A DNA stretch of 17,317 nucleotides from RI-283 sp964487925 (GTDB taxonomy: Bacteria; Pseudomonadota; Gammaproteobacteria; SZUA-140): NCBI GenBank assembly GCA_964487925.1, contig CAZASZ010000044.1:1-17317 (forward strand), written 5' to 3'. Under the pieces are notes generated by a model, which saw only the letters and a program-made list of their open reading frames with translations, made no database searches and was not told the DNA's origin. A program made the position numbers and the translations under genes. Each line of letters begins with the position of its first letter. Positions within the stretch are counted from its first letter, which is position 1. Below, piece by piece: positions 1 through 6,369 of the stretch.

Positions 1-371
1 TGATCTCGGCGATCCGCTTGCTCAAAGAGGTATTGAACGTCATCATGGAGGGTGTACCACCGGGCATCGACCTGCCGGAGGTCGGCCGCTTCATGGCCAC
101 GACCGAGGGCGTCCTTTCTGTTCATGACCTCCATATCTGGAGGATAGGGTCCGACCGCCCCGTGTTGTCCGCCCATGTCGTCATAGGCGGACTCGATGGG
201 TGGAGCGAGATCCTGCCTGCCCTTCAGGCGGCGCTGAAGACCGAATATGGTATTGATCACGTCACACTACAACCCGAGATCTGTCCCTGGGAGGTCATCA
301 CCTGGTCCGATGGCTCGGCGGGCACGACCCCCTATTCGGGTTACAATATTCAATCTCTTCATACCCAATGA
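1..371 (+). CDS. CDF-family divalent metal cation exporter, C-terminal part (5' end outside window)
   Basis: The reading frame is open from base 3 and ends at TGA 369-371, so only the last part of the gene is here. The visible product is the cytoplasmic C-terminal domain of a cation diffusion facilitator: the stretch HDLHIWRIGSDRPVLSAHVVI followed by HVTLQPE is the typical ferredoxin-like fold of CzcD/ZitB-type transporters, which regulates metal export (Zn2+, Co2+, Cd2+ and similar) by proton antiport across the inner membrane. The membrane segments and the metal site that would tell the substrate lie upstream and cannot be seen. The gene ends 17 bases before a CopZ-like gene and probably shares a transcript with it and copA, giving a metal-resistance group. 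The family call is firm; the substrate is unknown. Confidence 0.88.
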   Translation, partial: ISAIRLLKEVLNVIMEGVPPGIDLPEVGRFMATTEGVLSVHDLHIWRIGSDRPVLSAHVVIGGLDGWSEILPALQAALKTEYGIDHVTLQPEICPWEVITWSDGSAGTTPYSGYNIQSLHTQ

Positions 372-388
372 GTCAAGGAGGCATCGAT

Positions 389-592
389 ATGATCGAATTG
401 CAGATCGAAGGCATGAGCTGTGGTCACTGTAAGGCCGCGGTCGAAAAAGCATTGGCTGGCGTCCAGGGCGTTAGTCGTGTGGTCGAGGTGAATCTCGAAT
501 CCGGCCGCGCCGTCGTCGAGGGCGAGGCCAGCTCCGAGGCCCTGATCGCAGCCATCACAGAGGAAGGCTACGAAGCGAAGACCATCGCGTAA
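389..592 (+). CDS. CopZ-like heavy-metal-associated (HMA) copper chaperone
   Basis: A 67-residue protein that is a single HMA domain. The metal site GMSCGHC lies at residues 9-15, with the two Cys expected to bind Cu(I), and the rest follows the ferredoxin-like pattern ending in EEGYEAKTI. Proteins of this kind carry Cu(I) in the cytoplasm and hand it to CopA. I chose ATG 389 because a strong ribosome site AAGGAGG (375-381) sits seven bases before it. An in-frame ATG at 368, overlapping the stop of the CDF gene, would add seven residues (MSQGGID) but has no such site. The gene lies between a CDF exporter and copA, which fits the role. Its GMSCGHC differs from the GMTCASC of CopA, so it is not a fragment of the pump. 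Confidence 0.9.
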   Translation: MIELQIEGMSCGHCKAAVEKALAGVQGVSRVVEVNLESGRAVVEGEASSEALIAAITEEGYEAKTIA

Positions 593-600
593 ACATTCAA

Positions 601-627
601 GCGCCTGCCTCGAAATATAGCGGGCGC
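601..627 (+). other. Small inverted repeat between the chaperone gene and copA
   Basis: GCGCCTGC (601-608) can pair with GCGGGCGC (620-627), eight pairs including one G-U, around an 11-base loop. No T-run follows, so it is not a classical terminator; it may merely slow or shape the transcript between the chaperone gene and copA. Weak evidence. Confidence 0.3.
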
Positions 628-671
628 GGGCGATACAAAGCAACGAGGGCTCTCTGATCAAGACCATCCAC

Positions 672-3101
672 ATGGGCATTTCCGGGATGACCTGCGCAAG
701 CTGCGTCGGCCGGGTCGAACACGCGCTGATAAAGACCAAAGGCGTGCTCAGCGCCGAGGTTAACCTCGCCACCGAACAGGCCATGATCGAAATCGATGAC
801 GGCAGTGCCAAAGTCGGGGATCTATTGGCGACCGTCGAACAGGCCGGCTATACGCCGCTGACCCATACTGGCGAGGTCGGCATCGAAGGCATGACCTGCG
901 CGAGCTGCGTGGGCAGGGTCGAGCGCGCGCTACTCAGGACGCCCGGCGTCATCAAGGCTGAAGTCAACCTCGCCACCGAGCGCGCCATGATCGAATGGCT
1001 ACCGTCCTCGCTGACCGAGGCCGACATTCTCAAGGTCATTGCGGATGCGGGTTATAGCGGTAGCGTCCCGTCCGAGGAAACCGCCAAGTCGGCAGAACAT
1101 AAGGGCACCTCCGAGGTAGCCGCTGCCGAGCTCAAACGTGACCTGGTGCTAGCACTGGCCCTGACCGTTCCGCTCGCCCTGATCGCCATGCTGCCCATGG
1201 TCGTGCCTCAGCTCCATACGTTCATGACCGGTCTACTGCCGGAGCGGAACTGGTCATTCATCCAAGGCCTGTTCGCGACCCCGGTCCTGCTGATCGCCGG
1301 ACGGCGATTTTTCGTCTCGGGCTGGGCCGAGCTCAGTCATTTGAGTCCAGGCATGAATAGCCTCGTCATGCTCGGTGCCAGCGCGGCCTATGGCTATTCT
1401 TCGCTCGCACTGTTAATCCCTGAACGCTTTCCGACCGGCACTGCCCATGTCTATTTTGAAGCCGTCGGTGTCATCATCACGCTGATCCTGCTCGGCCGCC
1501 TGCTAGAGGCCCGCGCCCGAGGCCGGACCTCGGATGCGATTCGTCAGTTGCTGGCCCTGCAGCCCAAAATCGCGCGGGTCACGCGTAATGACGAGATGCT
1601 GGAGATCCCGGCCGCCGAGGTCCGGGTCGACGACCAGGTCTTGGTCCGACCCGGTGAGCGCATTCCGGTCGACGGGGTCGTGATCGACGGTCAGAGCGAG
1701 GTTGATGTTTCCATGCTGACAGGCGAACCTCTGCCCAAGTCGGTAAGGACAGGAGACGAACTCGTCGGCGGCACGGTCAACGGCAGCGGGGCGCTGACCC
1801 TGCGCACGACACGTATTGGCGCCGATACGGCGCTGGCCCATATCGTTCGCATGGTCGAGGAGGCGCAGAGCGGCAAACCGCAGATCCAACTGCTTGCCGA
1901 CCGCATCGCCGCCATCTTCGTGCCCTGTGTCCTGGGCGCCTCCGCCTTGACCTTCGCGATATGGATGGGCTTCGCGCCCGCACCGGCCTTAGGGCTCGCC
2001 TTCGTGACGGCCGTCAGCGTCCTCCTGATTGCATGTCCCTGCGCCATGGGACTGGCCACGCCGACTGCCATCATGGTCGGCACAGGGCGCGCGGCAGCCT
2101 CGGGCATCCTGTTTCGCAAGGGCACGGTCATGGAAGGTCTCGCGACGGCCGACGTCATCGTCTTCGACAAAACCGGGACCCTGACCGTCGGGCGCCCCGT
2201 CGTGACCGACCTGCATGCCTTCGATATCGACGAGGCCGGGGCCCTGGCCATGATCGCGGCGGCAGAGGCGCAGAGCGAACATCCGATCGCCCATGCCATC
2301 GTCGAGGAGGCCAAGCGACGTGAGCTGGCTCTACCCGACGTGAGTTCGGTACGCGCGCTTTCCGGCATGGGCATCGAGGCCGAAATCGACGGCCACATGC
2401 TACATGTGGGCGCCGCCCGCTATATGCGTGAACTCGGATTCAATATCGAGGCCTTCTCCGACACGATTGGACCGCTGACCCGGAGCGGCAAGACCATCCT
2501 GTTCGCCGTCTATAACGATCATCTGATCATGCTGCTGGCCGTGGCGGACGTACTCAAGCCCGGCGCAACGGAGGCTATCGCCGGACTCAAGGCGCAAGGC
2601 ATTGAAGTTACGATGCTGACAGGCGATCAACAAGCCACGGCCGAGGCCATGGCCCGGCAGGCCGGCATCGACCGCGTGATCGCCGAGGTCATGCCGGATC
2701 AGAAGGCGGAGGAAGTCAGACGGTTGCAGCGCAAAGGACGGCGCGTCGCCTTTGTCGGCGACGGTATCAACGACGCACCGGCGCTGGCCCAGGCTGATGT
2801 CGGAATCGCGATAGGAACCGGTACGGACATCGCGATCGAGGCCGGCGACATCATCCTGATGTCCGGTGAGCTGCATGGCATTGCCGCCGCGATCGCGGTA
2901 TCCCAGGCGACGCTACGTACAATTCGACTTAACCTGTTCTGGGCCTATGCCTATAACGTCATTCTGATCCCGGTCGCGGCCGGGGCGCTCTATCCCTGGC
3001 TGCACCTCCTGCTCAACCCGATGCTGGCCGCCGGGGCCATGAGCCTCTCCAGCCTGTTCGTCGTCAGCAACAGCCTGCGGCTGCGCAGATTGGCGCTGTA
3101 A
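672..3101 (+). CDS. copA: Cu(I)-exporting P1B-type ATPase CopA, two HMA domains
   Basis: 809 residues from ATG 672. The protein pumps Cu(I) (possibly Ag(I)) out of the cytoplasm using ATP. Features in order: two HMA domains with GMTCASC at residues 5-11 and 73-79; membrane helices from about residue 155; actuator motif TGE at 350-352; the membrane CPC at 455-457 that marks Cu(I) pumps; phosphorylated Asp 499 in DKTGT; the P1B signature SEHP at 535-538; the hinge GDGIND at 696-701; then NLFWAYAYN and MSLSSLFVVSNS helices, whose polar residues fit Cu(I) sites. All catalytic residues are intact. The start is uncertain: ATG 672 has no ribosome site and cuts the first strand of HMA1 short. An upstream CTG 654 or ATC 657 lies behind GAGGG (645-649) and would restore it. 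The gene follows the CopZ-like gene and converges with the lipocalin gene nine bases away. Confidence 0.95.
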   Translation: MGISGMTCASCVGRVEHALIKTKGVLSAEVNLATEQAMIEIDDGSAKVGDLLATVEQAGYTPLTHTGEVGIEGMTCASCVGRVERALLRTPGVIKAEVNLATERAMIEWLPSSLTEADILKVIADAGYSGSVPSEETAKSAEHKGTSEVAAAELKRDLVLALALTVPLALIAMLPMVVPQLHTFMTGLLPERNWSFIQGLFATPVLLIAGRRFFVSGWAELSHLSPGMNSLVMLGASAAYGYSSLALLIPERFPTGTAHVYFEAVGVIITLILLGRLLEARARGRTSDAIRQLLALQPKIARVTRNDEMLEIPAAEVRVDDQVLVRPGERIPVDGVVIDGQSEVDVSMLTGEPLPKSVRTGDELVGGTVNGSGALTLRTTRIGADTALAHIVRMVEEAQSGKPQIQLLADRIAAIFVPCVLGASALTFAIWMGFAPAPALGLAFVTAVSVLLIACPCAMGLATPTAIMVGTGRAAASGILFRKGTVMEGLATADVIVFDKTGTLTVGRPVVTDLHAFDIDEAGALAMIAAAEAQSEHPIAHAIVEEAKRRELALPDVSSVRALSGMGIEAEIDGHMLHVGAARYMRELGFNIEAFSDTIGPLTRSGKTILFAVYNDHLIMLLAVADVLKPGATEAIAGLKAQGIEVTMLTGDQQATAEAMARQAGIDRVIAEVMPDQKAEEVRRLQRKGRRVAFVGDGINDAPALAQADVGIAIGTGTDIAIEAGDIILMSGELHGIAAAIAVSQATLRTIRLNLFWAYAYNVILIPVAAGALYPWLHLLLNPMLAAGAMSLSSLFVVSNSLRLRRLAL

Positions 3102-3110
3102 ACGTCGCGC

Positions 3111-3629
3111 TTAGTCCTGCCTGACGTAGATCAGACGGTCGGTCGCAAACCCCTGGGCTGCCAGCCGCTTGACCAGCCGATCCAGCAGACCGGGATCGAG
3201 GTGTCTTTCCCGCGCCAATATCCAGAGGTAGTCTTTCGACGGCCCGCTCACGACCGACCATTCATAGTGATCGCGATCTAGATCGATGATGTGATAACCA
3301 CCGTAGAATGGCCAAAAGAACGATACCTTAAGACTGCCAACGATCGGCTCCCCGATAAAGTAGGCCCGGCCGACGGCCTCGCGAAACTCCTTTTCCTGAT
3401 CCAGATAGCCTCGGTTGACGACCTTGACCCCGCCGTCATCGCGTAAGCTATACGCCGCAGTCACATGACTCATTCCGCGCTCGAAACCATGATCCAAGCG
3501 GGCAATCTCATGCCAAGTCCCGAGATATCTCTTAAGATCGAAGTCTGCTACAGGCTGCAGCCCCTTCGGGACGGTAGTGCAGCCCTGAACAACGACCATC
3601 AGCACAAACAAAGCCCAATACCTAGCCAT
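3111..3629 (-). CDS. blc: Blc-type bacterial lipocalin, outer-membrane lipoprotein
   Basis: 172 residues. An N-terminal lipoprotein signal ends in the lipobox VVQGC, with Cys17 as the lipidated residue. The mature protein has the lipocalin signature GTWHEIARLDHGFERG, and the FFWPFYGGYHIIDLD and DYLWILAR strands found in E. coli Blc, whose length (177) is close. Lipocalins of this type bind fatty acids or lysophospholipids and are made under envelope stress. Start ATG 3629 is preceded by TTGGAGACGTAT, a good ribosome site, and gives a clean signal peptide; a longer frame reaching 3761 gives no signal peptide. The start overlaps the end of the upstream gene by eight bases, suggesting coupled translation. 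It is the last gene of the - strand run that starts near 6085, where lipid and oxidative repair would go together. Confidence 0.92.
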   Translation of the reverse strand: MARYWALFVLMVVVQGCTTVPKGLQPVADFDLKRYLGTWHEIARLDHGFERGMSHVTAAYSLRDDGGVKVVNRGYLDQEKEFREAVGRAYFIGEPIVGSLKVSFFWPFYGGYHIIDLDRDHYEWSVVSGPSKDYLWILARERHLDPGLLDRLVKRLAAQGFATDRLIYVRQD

Positions 3630-4095
3630 ATACGTCTCCAACCCATTCGGGAATCTCTCGCCGAGTCCATCGCGCGAAGCGCAGTTTCTCGGACCGATAG
3701 TAACGCCGATAGGCCCGCACAGGATCCTTGCTACGATAGCGATCGGGCATCGCCAATGCATACGGCGTCAATCCTCCATCCGGATACTCCATCGTCGAGG
3801 TAGCCGATATGACATCTATGGACTTGTGATCGACAGCCTTTTCGTAACGATAACGGTATTCGCGGTTCAACGCCTCCGCCAACGACCGCAACCAGCGCAA
3901 GTTGGCATAGGATTCCGCCGCCCAGAGGACACAAGGATGACGCAGATGAGTCGGGCGATAAGGCGTGTCGAATCCATGCAGGAAAAAGGCTGAGCAGATA
4001 ATCTGAGCGCTTTCGAGCGTCATTTTCACGACATGTTGATCGCAATGGAAGCGGGCGCAGGCATCGATGTCGCGATCAAGCACGAAGATGTTCAT
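3622..4095 (-). CDS. Conserved protein of unknown function, FVLD-x-D / HCD-x-HVVKM family
   Basis: 157 residues, no signal peptide or membrane segment. The N-terminus has MNIFVLDRD followed by FHCDQHVVKM, then PTHLRHPCVLWAAES, and near the end YALAMPDRY and FARWTRREIPEW. I remember this pattern from hypothetical proteins of bacteria and of cyanophages, but I know no proven function. The many conserved-looking His, Asp and Cys (HCDxH, HxxHPC) would suit a metal site or a nuclease; that is inference only. Start ATG 4095 is supported by AAGGA eight bases before it. The gene begins one base after the stop of the DUF523–DUF1722 gene and overlaps the lipocalin start by eight bases, so it is a true member of this operon. 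Confidence 0.8.
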   Translation of the reverse strand: MNIFVLDRDIDACARFHCDQHVVKMTLESAQIICSAFFLHGFDTPYRPTHLRHPCVLWAAESYANLRWLRSLAEALNREYRYRYEKAVDHKSIDVISATSTMEYPDGGLTPYALAMPDRYRSKDPVRAYRRYYRSEKLRFARWTRREIPEWVGDVYG

Positions 4096-4096
4096 A

Positions 4097-5065
4097 TCAT
4101 GCGTCCTTGGACAGGCTACCGTCGTACGGATAGAGATAAACCTGATCGGCGAGATAGTCGTTCCGATGCACGTTGAAATGGTGTTGCAACATGCTCAAGG
4201 GGACAATCAATGGATATCGTCCCCTGCGATAGTCGTCGATTACCCGAGCGATATCACGACGATGGTCCGAAGACAGGTCCTTCTTAAGATAGCCTAGCAG
4301 GTGCTGGAGTACGTTGGCATGGCGGGCCCGGGTCGCGGGCAGACGCAGAGCGGTCATCAGTATCGTGAAGTAACGATCAGCGATATCGCTCAACGATCCC
4401 ACGGACAGATTGGCAAGCATTCGCCCGAGGTCTCGGTAGATTTCGGTACTACGCGACATGACGAGGTACTTGTGATTCGAATGAAAGCCTATCAGGGAGG
4501 CCCTGCTCAATTCCGTTTGACGGAGCAGGCGCCAGCGCTGATATACATGGACCCTGGTCATGAAATTATCGCGTAAGGCGGAATCGTTCAGCCGCCCTTC
4601 TTCCTCGACCGGCAATAGCGGGACTGAGGACATGATGGCCGAGGCGAACAAGCCTGCGCCATTGGCCTTGGGCACCAGGTTTGCGTCAAACACCTTGACC
4701 CGCTCCATTCCACAACTCGGCGAACCCTTCTTGAATACGAACCCGGATAAATACACCACTTGACCTGCAATTCGTTCACTATAGTCACGCAACAGTCCGG
4801 TCACGTTGAGGCCGGGATCCCTGACGCCGACCGCCTCAACGGTATCGCCTCTGGTGACTAGACGAATCGGCTGGCGCGGAACGCCCATGCCGATAGCCAC
4901 CTCCGGACAATAGGGTTCGAGATCGAAATAGCCGGCCATTTCTTCGACCACAAAACGATTGCGCTTGTGACTGCCGTCATAACGAACCTCATTGCCGAGC
5001 AAACAACTGCTGACGCCAATGACGGGTCTGCACCCCGATCGTCTATCGTCGGTCAAGCGATTCAT
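4097..5065 (-). CDS. DUF523–DUF1722 fusion protein, TudS/RudS-like tRNA 4-thiouridine desulfidase (predicted)
   Basis: 322 residues from ATG 5065. The first half is DUF523: VSSCLLGNEVRYDG, YCPEVAIGMGVPR and KKGSPSCG carry the three Cys known in thiouracil desulfidase TudS to hold a [4Fe-4S] cluster. The second half is DUF1722 (as in YbgA), with HSNHKYLVMSRS and a helical end. Fusions of this form have been described as RudS, which removes sulfur from 4-thiouridine in tRNA; applying that here is family inference. In many gammaproteobacteria the gene sits beside photolyase. ATG 5065 has GAGGG eleven bases upstream; an in-frame ATG at 5092 would add nine residues but shows no ribosome site. The gene follows gpx and precedes the unknown gene by one base, so the three are surely co-transcribed. 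Confidence 0.88.
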   Translation of the reverse strand: MNRLTDDRRSGCRPVIGVSSCLLGNEVRYDGSHKRNRFVVEEMAGYFDLEPYCPEVAIGMGVPRQPIRLVTRGDTVEAVGVRDPGLNVTGLLRDYSERIAGQVVYLSGFVFKKGSPSCGMERVKVFDANLVPKANGAGLFASAIMSSVPLLPVEEEGRLNDSALRDNFMTRVHVYQRWRLLRQTELSRASLIGFHSNHKYLVMSRSTEIYRDLGRMLANLSVGSLSDIADRYFTILMTALRLPATRARHANVLQHLLGYLKKDLSSDHRRDIARVIDDYRRGRYPLIVPLSMLQHHFNVHRNDYLADQVYLYPYDGSLSKDA

Positions 5066-5103
5066 TTCCGTTACAGTCCCTCGTATCAACATATCCGACT
5101 AGC

Positions 5104-5649
5104 TTACAGCGCCTGCCGAATGGCTTTGATGAGAAGTGGATCGCCAGGCTCGATCCGGCTATCGAAACTGTTTATCACGCTCCCGCTTCGATCAATCAAA
5201 TACTTATGAAAATTCCACGCCGGGTATTCGCCGGTTGCTCGGTAAAGACGTTCAAACAGCTGATTCCCACCACCTAGGGATACCGAGCTCTTCTCGAACA
5301 TCGGAAATTTCACGCCATAAGTCCGGCTGCAGAAGGCCTTGATTTCATTTTCGGTTCCGGGTTCTTGATTGGCGAAGTCGTTTGAGGGGAAGCCCAAAAC
5401 CATCAACCCCTGCTTGCGATAGGTATCATAGAGTTGCTCCAACCCTTCATATTGATAGGTATAGCCACATTTGCTGGCCGTATTAACAATCAATATAACC
5501 TTGCCCTGATAGGCCTCGCACAGATGGACACGCTCGTCGCCTGACAAACGTTTAAAACTGACGTCCAGAGAATCAGAACAATTTTCAGCGGCAGCCGCAA
5601 TGGGTGCCGATCCCACGACAGCAGCCAGAAACCATTTAACTATGTACAT
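5104..5649 (-). CDS. Periplasmic glutathione peroxidase family protein (Cys type)
   Basis: 181 residues. A signal peptide of about 21 residues (MYIVKWFLAAVVGSAPIAAA) points to export. The core has the family motifs: NTASKCGYT with the peroxidatic Cys61 in place of selenocysteine, LGFPSNDFANQEPG with Gln95, and WNFHKYLID with Trp145 and Asn146, completing the catalytic tetrad. The enzyme reduces hydrogen peroxide or lipid hydroperoxides; Cys members often use thioredoxin-like donors rather than glutathione, and the periplasmic site makes the donor uncertain. Start ATG 5649 follows GAGGA with seven bases between. Downstream is the DUF523–DUF1722 gene; upstream a hairpin at 5734-5758 separates it from the DUF2892 gene, so it may also have its own promoter. 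Confidence 0.93.
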   Translation of the reverse strand: MYIVKWFLAAVVGSAPIAAAAENCSDSLDVSFKRLSGDERVHLCEAYQGKVILIVNTASKCGYTYQYEGLEQLYDTYRKQGLMVLGFPSNDFANQEPGTENEIKAFCSRTYGVKFPMFEKSSVSLGGGNQLFERLYRATGEYPAWNFHKYLIDRSGSVINSFDSRIEPGDPLLIKAIRQAL

Positions 5650-5733
5650 ATAGCCATCCTCGCTGGTTGGAAATGGGCAAATGTGAAGCGCGCTTTCTAA
5701 TGCGTTAGTAGCTGGTGAATTGTCCCGGTCAAG

Positions 5734-5758
5734 GCCCGAGCCCTTCTGGGGCTCGGGC
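5734..5758. terminator. Strong hairpin between the DUF2892 gene and gpx
   Basis: GCCCGAGCCC (5734-5743) and GGGCTCGGGC (5749-5758) form a perfect ten-pair stem around TTCTG. It lies just past the end of the DUF2892 gene on the - strand. Neither side has a T-run, so it could be a weak terminator, a processing site or an RNA-stabilising structure. Confidence 0.5.
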
Positions 5759-5809
5759 GCAAATCGTACGGGTGATGCAAGCCTTTATCTCAACCGGTTA
5801 CACCTAACC

Positions 5810-6085
5810 TCAATTAAGCACCGGATTCGCTGTAAGGGAGACACGGTTGGCTTGCGAATTCCGCTGCGTTTGCTCGTCCTTCGCCGTCGAAAAACCGAAC
5901 ATCGCATATATCGGGTCGAAGCCCAGGAAACCGGTCATCACTGGATAGATGCTGGCTAAAGGGATCAGCGCAGCCGAACCCAAAGGACCCGAGCCATTGA
6001 CAACGTCGATAATCAGGCCCACACCAAGCGCGATACGGGCGACACGCTCACTTTGCGCAATATTTGTATAAGTTAGCTCTTTCAT
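5810..6085 (-). CDS. Small DUF2892 (YgaP-like) inner-membrane protein
   Basis: 91 residues. After NIAQSERVARIALG, the usual opening of the DUF2892 family, come two hydrophobic stretches (VGLIIDVVNG... and ALIPLASIYPVMTGFLGF) ending DPIYAMFGFS; a polar tail of about 20 residues follows. Members are found alone or fused to rhodanese domains; their job is not known. ATG 6085 is chosen because GGAGGG lies seven bases before it; an in-frame ATG at 6100 overlaps that site and has no ribosome site of its own. It is the first gene after the divergent promoter beside the B12-binding regulator gene. Confidence 0.85.
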   Translation of the reverse strand: MKELTYTNIAQSERVARIALGVGLIIDVVNGSGPLGSAALIPLASIYPVMTGFLGFDPIYAMFGFSTAKDEQTQRNSQANRVSLTANPVLN

Positions 6086-6149
6086 GATAACGCCCTCCAT
6101 CGGGAGTTGTTGATATCGGGAAGATCACCAACGATACTTCCACGGCCTT

Positions 6150-6170
6150 AATTGTACATGCTTTGTATAA
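6150..6170 (-). promoter_or_regulatory. Candidate operator repeats (TGTACA and TATACA, 11 bases apart) in the DUF2892 promoter
   Basis: Read on the - strand, TATACAA (6163-6169) and TGTACAA (6152-6158) are direct repeats exactly 11 bases apart, lying in the spacer and over the -10 box. CarH of Thermus is known to bind 11-base direct repeats of the form TnnACA, and the neighbouring gene encodes a CarH/LitR-like regulator. The -35 box TTGACA also fits TnnACA but is spaced 9, not 11. Binding is inferred. Confidence 0.5.
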
Positions 6171-6178
6171 CTTGTCAA
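6151..6178 (-). promoter_or_regulatory. Sigma-70-type promoter for the DUF2892 gene (and possibly the whole - strand operon)
   Basis: On the - strand, a perfect -35 box TTGACA (6173-6178) is followed after 16 bases by TACAAT (6151-6156). The predicted RNA start is near 6144, leaving a leader of about 60 bases before ATG 6085. Confidence 0.7.
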
Positions 6179-6301
6179 CTCCCGGTCAAAAAATCTATAC
6201 GACACTAAAAGATCAAGACATATATAACTAAATACAATTACTTATATTGTTCTTGTCTGAACAACTCCAGCACTTGTTAACGAAATAAAATGTGGGCATC
6301 A

Positions 6302-6329
6302 TTGATTTATTATTCAATTATTGTACAAT
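6302..6329 (+). promoter_or_regulatory. Candidate promoter of the MerR/B12 regulator gene
   Basis: TTGATT (6302-6307), 16 bases, then TACAAT (6324-6329). The -10 box lies inside TGTACAATT (6322-6330), which also occurs over the -10 box of the divergent promoter, so both may be controlled by the same regulator. The RNA would start near 6336. Confidence 0.5.
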
Positions 6330-6348
6330 TTATCGCAAGGAATCAACG

Positions 6349-6369
6349 ATGACAGCCAGGCGACCATGA
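6349..6369 (+). CDS. Possible six-codon leader ORF (MTARRP) ahead of the regulator gene
   Basis: ATG 6349 follows AAGGA (6337-6341) with seven bases between, a better site than that of the regulator itself. The frame reads MTARRP and stops at TGA 6367-6369, overlapping the regulator ATG 6366 in an ATGA junction. This could couple translation or be chance; nothing else supports it. Confidence 0.3.
   Translation: MTARRP

Noticed and set aside
1691..2398. 235-codon open frame on the - strand within copA
   Set aside because: Shadow of the intact, motif-complete copA; low-complexity Ala/Ser/Pro composition.
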